Positions 42,025 through 51,521 are shown, counted from the stretch's first letter. The stretch is DNA of 64,000 bases from Palsa-504 sp050013055 (GCA_050013055.1 JBEKGC010000026.1:1-64000); one strand, 5' to 3'. A program made the numbers and translations. Notes: generated by a model from the letters alone, not told the origin.

Positions 42025-42621
42025 ATGCCGCCCGTGATCGGCGTTCTCGCCCTGCAGGGCGACGTAGCCGAGCACCTGCGCGCGCTGCACGCCGTCGGCG
42101 CCGATCCGGTCCCTGTACGTCGCCCGGAGGAACTCCACCACCTCGATGGCCTGGTGATCCCGGGCGGTGAGTCGACCACGCTGTGGCGGCTGTCGGTGGC
42201 TTTCGAGGTCCTCGAGCCGTTGCGCAAGCTCATCGCCGCGGGCCTGCCCGCGTTCGGGTCCTGCGCTGGGATGATCATGCTGGCGGACCGGCTGGCCGAC
42301 GGCGTGCCGGGTCAGCTGACCTACGGCGGCATCGACATGACTGTCCGGAGGAACGCGTTCGGGCGCCAGGTGGACTCCTTCGAGAGCGAGATCGCCCTGT
42401 CCGGCCTGGACCAGTCTGACCTGCTCCATGCGGTCTTCATCCGGGCCCCGTGGGTGGAACAGGTCGGAGAGGGCGTGACCGTTCTAGGCAGCGATGCCGG
42501 CACGGGTAGGATCGTCGCCGTTCGGCAGGGGCAATTGCTGGCTACCGCCTTCCACCCCGAGCTGACTGGCGACCGGCGCATTCATCAGCTATTCGTAGAG
42601 ATTGTGAAGGACAACACATGA
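42025..42621 (+). CDS. pdxT: Pyridoxal 5'-phosphate synthase glutaminase subunit PdxT
   Basis: 198 residues. IGVLALQGDVAEH, IPGGEST, nucleophile Cys80 in GSCAGMIML and the His177/Glu179 pair in AFHPELTGD. It supplies ammonia to PdxS. The ATG at 42025 is chosen: GGAGG is five bases upstream, and the protein then begins MPPVIGVLALQGD as usual. Its stop overlaps the start of the yebC relic (ATGA). Confidence 0.94.
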   Translation: MPPVIGVLALQGDVAEHLRALHAVGADPVPVRRPEELHHLDGLVIPGGESTTLWRLSVAFEVLEPLRKLIAAGLPAFGSCAGMIMLADRLADGVPGQLTYGGIDMTVRRNAFGRQVDSFESEIALSGLDQSDLLHAVFIRAPWVEQVGEGVTVLGSDAGTGRIVAVRQGQLLATAFHPELTGDRRIHQLFVEIVKDNT

Positions 42622-43197
42622 GCGGCCACTCCAAGTGGGCCACCACCAAGCACAAGAAGGCGGTGGTGGATGCCAAGCGCGGCAAGCTGTTCGCCAAGCT
42701 GATCAAGCGAGGGCTACGCTCCCGGCGGGGTGGCGGTACTCGTCCAGTGCCTGACCGACAACAGGAACCGGGCCGCCTCGGACGTGCGGGTGGCGTTCAG
42801 CCGCAACGGCGGCTCGATGGCCGACCCCGGTTCTGTGTCGTACCTGTTCCACCGCAAGGGCGTCATCGTGGTGGAGAAGGGCGGCGTGTCCGAGGACGAC
42901 GTGCTGACGGCCGTGCTCGACGCGGGCGCGGAAGAGGTCAACGACCTCGGCGAGTCTTTCGAGGTCGTATCGGAGCCCACCGACCTGGTGGCCACGCGCA
43001 AGGCGCTGCAGGACGCCGGGATCGACTACGACTCCGCCGACACCGCCTTCTTGCCCACGGTCGAGGTGGACCTCGACGAAGAGCAGGCCAAACGGGTGTT
43101 CCGGCTGATCGACGCGCTCGAGGACTCCGACGACGTGCAGGACGTGTACGCCAACTACTCGGTATCGGACGACATCATGGAGAAGCTCGGCACCTGA
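42618..43197 (+). pseudogene. yebC: YebC/TACO1-family gene broken by an internal deletion
   Basis: The first frame is perfect YebC (SGHSKWATTKHKKAVVDAKRGK then LFAKLIK) to about 42708, then runs into non-family sequence. A second frame resumes at the codon for EGYAPGGVAVLVQC and continues GSVSYLFHRKG, GAEEVNDLGESFEVVSE and LEDSDDVQDVY to a proper stop at 43197. Relative to the mycobacterial protein about 58 codons (net about 173 bp) are missing and the frame is shifted. YebC helps translate proline-rich or difficult motifs or acts as a regulator; here only the last 155 residues could be made from a new GTG. Position after pdxT is the usual one. Confidence 0.82.
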
Positions 43198-43235
43198 GGC
43201 CGGCCATCGGAATGACCGGACGCGCCGAGCTGTCG

Positions 43236-43241
43236 TACCGT
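43236..43241 (+). promoter_or_regulatory. Putative leaderless -10 element (TACCGT)
   Basis: TACCGT ends eight bases before the ATG at 43250; no ribosome site. Confidence 0.35.
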
Positions 43242-43249
43242 GGGTGCCC

Positions 43250-44533
43250 ATGGCTGATCAACGCGATTCCGAGGTCGAGGTCCGGCTGGTGGTTCCCGGC
43301 GACGACCTCGACGCGCAACTGGACCTAGCCGAACGGGCCTTCGGGGTCAAGAACGCCGGCGATCGTGACCGGTGGCGCGAGACGGTGTCCGCCCTCATCG
43401 CCCAGCGCCAGTGCCTGGGCGCCTTTGCCGGCGGCCGGCCGGCCGCCGGCGCGATGTTCCACGACATGCGGCAGTGGTGGTGCGGCAGGCCGGTGCCGAT
43501 GGCCGGAGTGTCCAGCGTCCGGGTGGCGCCCGAAGACCGGGGCCAGGGCATCGGCCGCCTGCTGATGACGGCTCTGCTCGAAGAGATGGCGGCGCGCGGC
43601 TACCCGCTGTCGGTGCTGTATCCCGCGACGATGCCGCTGTACCGGTCGCTGGGCTGGGAGCTCGCGGGCGGACAGCACACCGCGGTGATCCCGGCCCGGT
43701 CACTGTTCCGCCTCTCGTCGCCGGACCCCGCCTCCTGCCAGGCCGGCCAGGCCGGGGAAGCGGCCGGGCCGGGCCGATCTGCGTTGCGCCGGGTCGGTCG
43801 AGCCGACGTCGATGCGGCGCTCTCCGTGCTTGACCGGGTGTATCAGGACGCCCGCGCCTGCGGCCCGATTACCTGGGACCGGGTGGGCCGTTGGCTGGCC
43901 GACCCGGACGTCTACGCCTATCTGTGTGAGGACGGCTTCCTCGCCTACCGCTGGTCCCGGGGGAACGACGACCTTGTCGTCGAGGTGGCGCAGGCGTTGT
44001 CCGCGGCGACCGTGCGCGCGTTCTGGTCTCACCTGGGCGGCTACGGCTCGATCGCCGGGAAGATCCACGCCCGGGTCGGCCCGGCCGACGCGTTCTGGTG
44101 GCTGGCCCGCGAACGCGATGCCGATGTGGTGCACCGCTCGCTGTGGATGCTCCGGGTTATCGACGCCCCGGCGGCCATCGCCGCGCGCGGCTTTCCTGCC
44201 GCCGTTTCGCTCGCCGTGCCCTTGCTCATCGCCGACGACGCGCGCCCGGCCAACTCTGGTCACTGGGACCTGACCGTGGCCGGAGGGAAAGGCTCGCTGA
44301 CGCCCGCCCCGTCCCCCCGGGCGCGGGCAGCACCGGCCCGTCCCACCCCGCAGGCGCCCCTGGCTGTGCCCGCGCTCCTGACCCTGGGTGCGCGCGGCCT
44401 GGCCGCGTTGTACGCCGGCACCCCGCTGGTCACGCTGCGCCAGGCCGGCCTGGTCTCCGGCGGCTCGCCGGACGACGACGCGGCCCTCGACGCCGCGTTC
44501 GCCGCGACCCCCTACATGCTCGACGAGTTCTAA
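43250..44533 (+). CDS. Eis-like GNAT acetyltransferase
   Basis: 427 residues with Eis layout: N-terminal GNAT (VSSVRVAPEDRGQGIGRLLMTALL at about 86-109, YPATMPLYRSLGWELAG), a second degenerate GNAT domain, and a C-terminal SCP2-like domain ending TPYMLDEF. The free C-terminal carboxylate of Phe is the general base in Eis, and this protein also ends in Phe. Mycobacterial Eis acetylates aminoglycosides and host or bacterial proteins. A low-complexity insert (PAPSPRARAAPARPTPQAP) interrupts the last domain. ATG 43250 is preferred over a GTG two codons earlier. Confidence 0.87.
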   Translation: MADQRDSEVEVRLVVPGDDLDAQLDLAERAFGVKNAGDRDRWRETVSALIAQRQCLGAFAGGRPAAGAMFHDMRQWWCGRPVPMAGVSSVRVAPEDRGQGIGRLLMTALLEEMAARGYPLSVLYPATMPLYRSLGWELAGGQHTAVIPARSLFRLSSPDPASCQAGQAGEAAGPGRSALRRVGRADVDAALSVLDRVYQDARACGPITWDRVGRWLADPDVYAYLCEDGFLAYRWSRGNDDLVVEVAQALSAATVRAFWSHLGGYGSIAGKIHARVGPADAFWWLARERDADVVHRSLWMLRVIDAPAAIAARGFPAAVSLAVPLLIADDARPANSGHWDLTVAGGKGSLTPAPSPRARAAPARPTPQAPLAVPALLTLGARGLAALYAGTPLVTLRQAGLVSGGSPDDDAALDAAFAATPYMLDEF

Positions 44534-44643
44534 CCAATTTGACGCAACACGCCGCCCGCGATGCACGCCCCGCGGCCCGATGGCCGGTAGATTCAAGGCG
44601 AACAGATGTTCGCGGAAGCTGAACTCCGGACGGAGAGCACCTG

Positions 44644-45210
44644 GTGGCCCTGACGTACGCGGCGCATCCGATCCGGGTCCTCGGGGTGGATCCCGGGCTG
44701 ACCAGGTGCGGTATCGGAGTCGTCGAGGGGGCCCCGGGCCGGGCGCTGACGATGGTCAAGGTTGGTGTCATCAAGACCTCGGCCGCCGACGACATCGCGA
44801 CCCGGCTGCTGGCGATCGAGACCGATATCGAAGCCTGGCTGGACGCCTGCCGGCCCGATGCGGTCGCGGTGGAGCGCGTGTTCAGCCAGCTGAACGTGCG
44901 GACGGTGATGGGGACGGCGCAGGCGGGTGCGGTCGCGATCGTCTGCGCGGCCCGGCGCGGCCTGCCCGTGGCCTTGCACACTCCGACCGAGGTCAAGGCG
45001 GCCGTGACCGGGAGCGGGCGGGCAGACAAGAATCAGGTCACGGCGATGGTGATGCGGCTGCTGCGCATCACGGATCCGCCGCGGCCCGCCGACGCCGCCG
45101 ACGCGCTGGCCCTGGCCATCTGCCATATCTGGCGCGGCGGCAGCAACAACGCGCGACTCTCGGCCCTATCGGCCAGCCAGGCGCTGGCCAGCAAAGGAGG
45201 CAGGGCGTGA
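44644..45210 (+). CDS. ruvC: Holliday junction endonuclease RuvC
   Basis: 188 residues. Catalytic acids: Asp16 (VLGVDPGLTRCG), Glu77 (VAVERVFSQ) and the two Asp of PADAADALALAICH. It resolves the junctions moved by RuvAB. GTG start with GGAGAG upstream. It overlaps ruvA (GTGA). Confidence 0.94.
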   Translation: MALTYAAHPIRVLGVDPGLTRCGIGVVEGAPGRALTMVKVGVIKTSAADDIATRLLAIETDIEAWLDACRPDAVAVERVFSQLNVRTVMGTAQAGAVAIVCAARRGLPVALHTPTEVKAAVTGSGRADKNQVTAMVMRLLRITDPPRPADAADALALAICHIWRGGSNNARLSALSASQALASKGGRA

Positions 45211-45833
45211 TCTCTCACCTGCGGGGAACGGTCGCCGGGATCGCGCCCGACGGTGCCGTCATCGACGTCGGCGGCGTCGGCATGCGGGTGCAGTGCACTC
45301 CGGGCACCCTGGCCACGCTCAAGCCCGGCGAGCCCGCGCAGGTGGCCACCTCCCTGGTGGTCAGGGAAGACTCGCTGACCCTGTACGGCTTCACCAGCGA
45401 CGACGAGCGGAACGTTTTCGAGCTGCTACAGACCGCCAGCGGCGTAGGGCCGAGGCTGGCCCTGGCCATGCTGGCGGTGCATACGCCGGACGCGCTGCGC
45501 CGGGCCGTGTCCGTCGAGGATCTCGACACGCTGATCATGGTCCCCGGCATCGGCAGGAAAGGCGCCCAGCGGATCGTGCTCGAGATGAAGGACCGGCTGG
45601 GACCGCCGGGGGACGGGGCCAGCAGCCTGCCGGGCGGCAAGCTGCCGGCCCGGACGCCTTCCTGGCGCGACCAGGTGCAGTCCGGCCTGGTGAACCTGGG
45701 CTGGCCGGCCAGGGACGCCGACCAGGCGATCGCTGCCCTCGAAGAAGAAGGCACGGTCAATGGCTCGGACGGCGGCGAGGTTGACGTGGCCACCGTGCTG
45801 CGGGCGGCCCTGCGCAAGCTGAGCAGGCAGTAA
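45207..45833 (+). CDS. ruvA: Holliday junction branch-migration protein RuvA
   Basis: 208 residues. OB-fold start ISHLRGTVAGIAPDGAVIDV, two helix-hairpin-helix motifs (LLQTASGVGPRLALAMLAV; LIMVPGIGRKGAQRIVLEM) and the C-terminal RuvB-binding three-helix domain (LVNLGWPARDADQAIAAL). GTG start at the ruvC stop. Confidence 0.95.
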   Translation: MISHLRGTVAGIAPDGAVIDVGGVGMRVQCTPGTLATLKPGEPAQVATSLVVREDSLTLYGFTSDDERNVFELLQTASGVGPRLALAMLAVHTPDALRRAVSVEDLDTLIMVPGIGRKGAQRIVLEMKDRLGPPGDGASSLPGGKLPARTPSWRDQVQSGLVNLGWPARDADQAIAALEEEGTVNGSDGGEVDVATVLRAALRKLSRQ

Positions 45834-45838
45834 CGGTC

Positions 45839-46954
45839 ATGGTCGAAGGCGAGATCGACAGCGCGCAGGCCGCACTGCGCCGGGCCGAGGAAGCCGAGCT
45901 CGCCGCACGCCGGGAGAGTCAGGACCGCGGCGAGGAACTGGTATCCCCGCTGGCTGATGCGGACGATCGTGTCATCGAGAGCGCGCTGCGGCCCAAGCGC
46001 CTGAGCGAGTTCACCGGCCAGGTCCGGGTGCGTGAGCAGCTGTCGCTGATCCTGCAGAGCGCGCTGCGGCGCGGCCGGCCGCCGGACCACGTGCTGCTGG
46101 CCGGACCGCCCGGTCTGGGCAAGACCACGATCGCGATGATCGTCGCGGCCGAGCTCGGCGCGCCGTACCGCGTCACCAGCGGCCCGGCCATCGAGCGCTC
46201 CGGTGACCTGGCGGCGGTCCTGTCCTCGCTGAGCGAGGGCGAAGTGGTCTTCATCGACGAGATCCACCGCCTGGCCCGGCCCGCGGAGGAGATGCTTTAC
46301 CTGGCGATGGAGGATTTCCGGGTCGACGTGGTGATCGGCAAGGGCCCGGGCGCGACCGCCATCCCGCTGGAGATCGCGCCGTTCACGCTGGTCGGGGCGA
46401 CGACCCGGGCGGGACTGCTGCCCGCTCCGCTGCGTGACAGGTTCGGGTTCACCGCCCATCTCGACTTCTACGCACCTGCCGAGCTGGAGATCATCATCCG
46501 CCGGTCAGCCGGCCTGCTCGAGGTGAGCCTGACCGATGAGGCCGCGGTGGAACTGTCGAGGAGATCCCGCGGCACGCCGCGCATCGCCAACCGGCTGCTG
46601 CGCCGGGTGCGCGACTACGCGGAAGTCCGGGCCGACGGCGTGGTCACCGGCGATATCGCCCGGACCGCGCTGGAGATCTACGAGGTGGACGAGCACGGCC
46701 TTGACCGACTGGACCGCGGCGTGCTCGACGCGGTGATCCGCCGGTTCGGCGGCGGGCCGGTCGGCCTGTCCACGCTGGCGGTCGCGCTGGGGGAGGAGGC
46801 CGAGACCGTCGAGGTGGTGGCCGAGCCGTTCCTGGTCCGGTGCGGGCTGCTGACCCGCACCCCGCGCGGGCGGGTGGCCACCGCGGCCGCCTGGACCCAT
46901 CTGGGCCTGGAGCCGCCCGCCTCCCTGGGGGAACCGCCGACCCTGTTCGGTTAG
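45839..46954 (+). CDS. ruvB: Holliday junction branch-migration ATPase RuvB
   Basis: 371 residues. Walker A GPPGLGKT (89-96), Walker B FIDEIHRL (138-145), sensor region GATTRAGLLPAPLRDRFG with the Arg finger, and the C-terminal winged helix (LLTRTPRGRVATAAAW). It is about 30 residues longer at the N-terminus than most RuvB; the extension is charged and helical, and a later start could be used. Five bases after ruvA. Confidence 0.95.
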   Translation: MVEGEIDSAQAALRRAEEAELAARRESQDRGEELVSPLADADDRVIESALRPKRLSEFTGQVRVREQLSLILQSALRRGRPPDHVLLAGPPGLGKTTIAMIVAAELGAPYRVTSGPAIERSGDLAAVLSSLSEGEVVFIDEIHRLARPAEEMLYLAMEDFRVDVVIGKGPGATAIPLEIAPFTLVGATTRAGLLPAPLRDRFGFTAHLDFYAPAELEIIIRRSAGLLEVSLTDEAAVELSRRSRGTPRIANRLLRRVRDYAEVRADGVVTGDIARTALEIYEVDEHGLDRLDRGVLDAVIRRFGGGPVGLSTLAVALGEEAETVEVVAEPFLVRCGLLTRTPRGRVATAAAWTHLGLEPPASLGEPPTLFG

Positions 46955-47092
46955 ATCGCGCCGAGGTCACGATAACTGGCAAAAACTCGTAGCCTGGTTG
47001 GTGCGCGGTCAAAGCGCAGCTAAACTTCGGCAGTTGGTCTTTGGCCTCCGCCTTGACCACACCTGCATCACCAACTGGAAGGATGCCCCGCG

Positions 47093-47599
47093 ATGGCGAT
47101 TATCGCCGCCGCTGACGCGGCCACCAAGTCATCAAGCAGCTCGCTGACGTTCCCGATTTTGATCGTGCTGGTCTTCGTCGGCTTTTACTTCCTGATGATC
47201 AGGCCGCAGCGGCGCCGCCAGCAGCAGGTCGTGCAGCAGCAGAACACGGTCGTTCCAGGCGCCCGGGTCCGCACCACCGCCGGCATGTACGCCACGGTGG
47301 TCGCGGTGGAAGATAACGATGTCATCCTCGAAGTCGCCCCCGGCGTCGAGGTCCGTTACCTCAAGCGCTCCATCATGGAGGTCGTCACTCCGGCCGAGGC
47401 CGAGGCCGGCGAGGCCTTCGAAGACGGCGAGACGTTCGAGGAGACCGGCTTCTACGAGGAAGACGAGCACGCCTCGGACGATGACCACGACACCCCCGGA
47501 ACCCACGACACCGTCAACGGCGTTGGATCAGGTGACGAGACTCTCACGGGCGCACATGACGATGAGACGGCCAAGTCCGACAAGGACAACGTGCACTGA
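47093..47599 (+). CDS. yajC: Preprotein translocase subunit YajC
   Basis: 168 residues: one membrane helix (about 20-37), IRPQRRRQQQ (the cytoplasmic basic segment), VVPGARVRTTAGMYATVV and VRYLKRSIMEVV. The last 70 residues are an acidic low-complexity tail (EDGETFEE, DEHASDDDHD). Works with SecDF in actinobacteria. ATG with GGAAGGA at 47078. First gene of the yajC-secD-secF series. Confidence 0.92.
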   Translation: MAIIAAADAATKSSSSSLTFPILIVLVFVGFYFLMIRPQRRRQQQVVQQQNTVVPGARVRTTAGMYATVVAVEDNDVILEVAPGVEVRYLKRSIMEVVTPAEAEAGEAFEDGETFEETGFYEEDEHASDDDHDTPGTHDTVNGVGSGDETLTGAHDDETAKSDKDNVH

Positions 47600-47647
47600 G
47601 CCGCCAGCCCGGCATGAGGGAATGACCGAAACGAGACAGGCGGAGAA

Positions 47648-49552
47648 GTGGCAGCCCCTACGAAGACCGTCCCGCACCCGGGACGGGCGCTCGCGGCGCT
47701 CATTGCGCTTATCGTGATCATGCTCCTGGGGGTCCTCGGCGGGGATCTGTTCAGCCCGGGTCACTGGCATAAGGACTTCCGGGTCGGCCTGGGGCTCGAC
47801 CTTTCCAGTGGTACCCAGGTCACGATGAAGGCCACCACCCCGACTGGCGGCGTCCCGTCGAGCGCGGAGATGAACGAGGCCATCTCCATCATCCTGGCCC
47901 GGGTCAACGGCACGGGTAACTCGGGCGCGGTGGTCCAGACCGAGGGCAACCAGGATCTGAATGTGTCGGTCCCCGGCAAGACCACCCAGCAGACCGAGAC
48001 CCTGGTCAGCACCACCGCCCTGCTGAACTTCCGGCAGACGCTGCTCTTCCAGGGGTACGTCGTGCCCACGCCCAGTGCTTCGGCCAGCCCCAGTGCTTCG
48101 GCCAGCCCGAGTGCTTCGGCCAGCGCAAACCCCGCGGTGAGCTCAAGCCCGTCGGCGTCATCCTCCCCGACGCCGAGCGCAAGCTCGACGGCGAAGACTT
48201 CCGCCAAGATCGTCCCGGCGGCCAGCGCCAGCGCGACGCCGAGCCCTTCCACCAGCGCCAAGGCCAGCTCCTCCGCCAGCGCGTCGGCCAGTCCCAGCCC
48301 GAGCGCCACCTCGTCAGCGTCGTCAAGCAGTACGGCACTGGGGGACGCGAGCCTGGTGAACAAGTCCACGCTCGCGCTGTTCAACAAGCTGACCTGCACG
48401 CCGGGGGACACCACGAAGTGGAAGAAGCAGGTCGGCTATAACGACGCCTTCGCCTACGACAACCCGGCCGCGCAGATCGTCTCCTGTGATTCCAGCGGCA
48501 ACAAGTACGCCCTGGACAAGGCCGCCGTGCAAGGCACCCAGGTCACCGGCGCCACCGCGACGCTGTCCACGACGAACAACGAATGGGTCGTCAACGTCAC
48601 GTTCAACGGCGGGGGCAGTAGCGCCTTCGCCAAGCTGACCGCGGATCAGTACGAAAAGTACTACGCCGCGGGTCAGGGCAACGACACCACCAGCGACTAC
48701 TGGCTGGACACCGCCGCGATCGTGCTGGACGGGAACGTCGTCGAGGCGCCGGAGACCCTGGGCGCTATCCCCGGCGGGAACGCGCAGATCAGCGGTTCCT
48801 TCACCCAGGCCACGGCGACCCAGCTGCAGAACATCCTGAAGTACGGGTCGCTGCCGCTGAACTTCAAGATCCTCAGCGTGCAGTCGGTGTCGCCGCAGCT
48901 GGGCCGGGCTCAGCTGGACGGCGGCCTGATCGCGGCGGCGATCGGGCTCGGCCTGGTGGTGATCTACTCGTTCCTGTACTACCGCGGGCTCGGCCTGGTG
49001 TCGGTGTCCAGCCTGATCATCGCCGGCGGCATAGCGATGCTCGCGGTGATCCTGCTGACCAAGTACCAGAACTTTGCCCTGGAGCTGTCCGGGATCGCGG
49101 GCCTGATCGTGGCCATCGGCATCACCGCGGACTCGTTCGTCGTGTTCTTCGAGCGATTGCGTGACGAGGTGCGCGAGGGTAAGCAGCTGCGTCCGGCGGT
49201 GGAAGCGGGCTGGAAGCGGGCCCGGCGCACGATCCTGGTCTCGGACACGGTCTCGTTCATCGCCGCGTTGCTGCTGTATTACTTCTCCATCGGCGAGGTC
49301 AAGGGGTTCGCCTACACCCTGGGCCTGACCACGCTGATCGACATCGTGGTGGTGTTCTTGTTCACCAAGCCGATGGTGACTCTGCTCGCCCGGACCAGGT
49401 TCTACGGCAACGGCGCCCCGCTCTCCGGCCTCGACCCGGCCCGGCTGGGCGCCCGGACCGGATGGCGGTCCACGGTGACCCGCAACCAGGTCAGGCGCAG
49501 GCCCGCGGCCGCGCCGCGGAACCCCGCATCCCGTAACACCGGGGAGGCCTGA
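47648..49552 (+). CDS. secD: Protein translocase subunit SecD with long Ser/Ala/Pro insert
   Basis: 634 residues. Membrane helix 1 at about 14-33; periplasmic P1 start LDLSSGTQVTMKA; a roughly 93-residue insert of SASPSAS and related units (about 139-232) splits P1; then the C-terminal RND-like helices (LIAAAIGLGLVVIYSFLYYRG, IVAIGITADSFVVFFERLRDE). Actinobacterial SecD often has a short Pro/Ala-rich insert here; this one is long and repetitive. GTG start. Stop overlaps secF (TGATG). Confidence 0.93.
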   Translation: MAAPTKTVPHPGRALAALIALIVIMLLGVLGGDLFSPGHWHKDFRVGLGLDLSSGTQVTMKATTPTGGVPSSAEMNEAISIILARVNGTGNSGAVVQTEGNQDLNVSVPGKTTQQTETLVSTTALLNFRQTLLFQGYVVPTPSASASPSASASPSASASANPAVSSSPSASSSPTPSASSTAKTSAKIVPAASASATPSPSTSAKASSSASASASPSPSATSSASSSSTALGDASLVNKSTLALFNKLTCTPGDTTKWKKQVGYNDAFAYDNPAAQIVSCDSSGNKYALDKAAVQGTQVTGATATLSTTNNEWVVNVTFNGGGSSAFAKLTADQYEKYYAAGQGNDTTSDYWLDTAAIVLDGNVVEAPETLGAIPGGNAQISGSFTQATATQLQNILKYGSLPLNFKILSVQSVSPQLGRAQLDGGLIAAAIGLGLVVIYSFLYYRGLGLVSVSSLIIAGGIAMLAVILLTKYQNFALELSGIAGLIVAIGITADSFVVFFERLRDEVREGKQLRPAVEAGWKRARRTILVSDTVSFIAALLLYYFSIGEVKGFAYTLGLTTLIDIVVVFLFTKPMVTLLARTRFYGNGAPLSGLDPARLGARTGWRSTVTRNQVRRRPAAAPRNPASRNTGEA

Positions 49553-50862
49553 TGTCGCGCCTGGGTAACGTCGGCGGTCGGCTGTACCGCGGCGAGGTAT
49601 CGATCAACTTCGTCAGCCGGCAGCGGATCTGGTATTCCATCTCCGCGGCCATCTTGCTGATCAGCGTCGTGGCGCTGTTTGCCCGCGGCCTGGACTTCAG
49701 CGTCGACTTCAAGGGCGGCGCGGTCTTCCAGTTCTCCGCGCCTGCGGCCACGCCCACCCAGGTGCAGGGGGCGGTGACCGACGCCGGCGTCACCGGCGGG
49801 GTCGTGCAGGAACTCAGCGGATCCCTGGGCAAGTCGTGGCAGGTGCAGACCCCGACGCTGACCAACGCCCAGACCAATCAGGTCGAAAACTCCCTGATCA
49901 GCCACCTGGGTGTGGCGGCGAGCAAGATCAGTACCACCTACGTGGGGTCGAGCTGGGGGAGTCAGATCACCGGCAAGGCGATCGAAGCGCTCATCGCGTT
50001 CTTGATCGTGATCGTGATCTACCTGACCATCGCGTTCGATTGGAAGATGGCGATAGCGGCCTTCGTCGCCCTGATCCATGACCTGGTCATCGCGACCGGC
50101 GTGTATGCCCTCACCGGGTTCCAGGTAAGCCCGGCGACGGTCATCGGGCTGCTGACCATCCTGGGTTATTCGCTGTACGACACGGTGGTGGTCTTCGACA
50201 AGGTCCGGGAGAATACCGCCGGCCTGCTCGGCGGGGCCAGGAGCACGTATAGCCAGGCCGCGAACCTGGCCTTGAACCAGACGCTGGTCCGGTCCATCAA
50301 CACGTCCCTGATCGCGCTGCTGCCGGTGGCCGCGATCTTGTTCGTCGGCGGCGGGCTGCTCGGCGCAGGCGAGCTGAAAGACCTGGCGCTTGTCCTGTTC
50401 GTCGGCATGCTGTCCGGCACGTACTCCTCCATCTTTATCGCCACCCCGGTGCTCGCCGACCTCAAGGAGCGCGAGCCGCAGTACAAGGCGCTGGCCAAGC
50501 GCGTCACGCTGCGTTCCTCCGGCGGCCGCGCGGCGAAGCGGTCCGACGCCAAGGCCTCGTCCGGCACGGGCTCCCGCTCCGGGGCCCCGGCAGCGTCGGT
50601 GATTTCGGGGGTCTCCGGGGGCTCCGGGGTCGGGTCCGCGCCGCTCGCCGTCACCGACGAGCCCGACGACGATTACGGCGACGAACCGCCCGCCGCTGAT
50701 GAGCTGACCATTACCAGCTCCAGGGGGCCGGGGACGACCGCCGGCGTTCCGGCCAGCCGCACCGGAACCGGCGCCGCCCGGCCAGGCCCGCGGCAGCAGC
50801 CCCGCCGCAGCGGCGGCAGTTCGGCCAGGCACCGCCCGGCCGGCAAGAAGAAGCGACGCTGA
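49552..50862 (+). CDS. secF: Protein translocase subunit SecF
   Basis: 436 residues. Helix 1 (about 27-44), LDFSVDFKGGAVFQF (family D-F-x-G-G motif), then IAFDWKMAIAAFVALIHDL and ILGYSLYDTVVVFDKVREN typical of SecF. The final 115 residues are a cytoplasmic Gly/Ser/Pro/Arg-rich tail ending AGKKKRR. Uses the proton gradient with SecD to pull exported proteins outward. Confidence 0.93.
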   Translation: MSRLGNVGGRLYRGEVSINFVSRQRIWYSISAAILLISVVALFARGLDFSVDFKGGAVFQFSAPAATPTQVQGAVTDAGVTGGVVQELSGSLGKSWQVQTPTLTNAQTNQVENSLISHLGVAASKISTTYVGSSWGSQITGKAIEALIAFLIVIVIYLTIAFDWKMAIAAFVALIHDLVIATGVYALTGFQVSPATVIGLLTILGYSLYDTVVVFDKVRENTAGLLGGARSTYSQAANLALNQTLVRSINTSLIALLPVAAILFVGGGLLGAGELKDLALVLFVGMLSGTYSSIFIATPVLADLKEREPQYKALAKRVTLRSSGGRAAKRSDAKASSGTGSRSGAPAASVISGVSGGSGVGSAPLAVTDEPDDDYGDEPPAADELTITSSRGPGTTAGVPASRTGTGAARPGPRQQPRRSGGSSARHRPAGKKKRR

Positions 50863-50865
50863 CGG

Positions 50866-51402
50866 GTGACCGGACCAGCCGATGACGAGCTGACCCGGCT
50901 CATCACCAGCCGAGTGCGTGACGTTCCGGACTACCCGCAGGCCGGGGTGGTCTTCAAGGACATCACCCCGCTGCTCGCCGACAGTAAGGTGTTCGGTGCC
51001 GTGGTGGACGCCCTGGCCGCGTTGTACGGACCGGTCGACAAGGTCGCGGGCATCGAGGCGCGGGGTTTTATCCTCGCCGCCCCGGTGGCGTGCCGTCTGG
51101 GGGCGGGCTTCGTGCCCATCCGCAAGAAGGGCAAGCTGCCTGGTGTCACCTTCGCGCAAGATTACGAGCTGGAATACGGCATCTCGACCCTCGAGGTTCT
51201 CGCCGACGCGTTCGGCCCGTCCGATCGTGTCCTGGTCATCGACGATGTGCTGGCCACCGGGGGCACGGCGGAGGCGACGGTCAACCTGGTGCGCCGCTCC
51301 GGCGCCCAGGTGGCCGGCATCGCCATGCTGATCGAGCTCTCGGTCCTGGGCGGCCGGGCCAAGCTCGCCGATATCCCCGTCACATCGCTGCTCACCATCT
51401 AG
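50866..51402 (+). CDS. apt: Adenine phosphoribosyltransferase
   Basis: 178 residues. DVPDYPQAGVVFKDITPLL at the N-terminus, GIEARGFILAAPVA and the PRPP loop VLVIDDVLATGGTAEATV (about 122-139). Salvages adenine to AMP. GTG start three bases after the secF stop. Sits in the conserved secDF-apt-relA order of actinobacteria. Confidence 0.94.
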   Translation: MTGPADDELTRLITSRVRDVPDYPQAGVVFKDITPLLADSKVFGAVVDALAALYGPVDKVAGIEARGFILAAPVACRLGAGFVPIRKKGKLPGVTFAQDYELEYGISTLEVLADAFGPSDRVLVIDDVLATGGTAEATVNLVRRSGAQVAGIAMLIELSVLGGRAKLADIPVTSLLTI

Positions 51403-51521
51403 CCGCCTGGACACCCTTGTCCGGGCCGCGATTGCGCTTCCTGGCCGGGAATCACGGGCACGTCATCGGACGTTTACCTCGGCCAAGTACACTAATGACT
51501 TGGCAGATGCGAGGAGCGCTA

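Noticed and set aside
51090..51521. Longer relA start inside apt
   Set aside because: This would overlap the whole end of apt and has no conserved residues; the GTG at 51522 has an excellent ribosome site.
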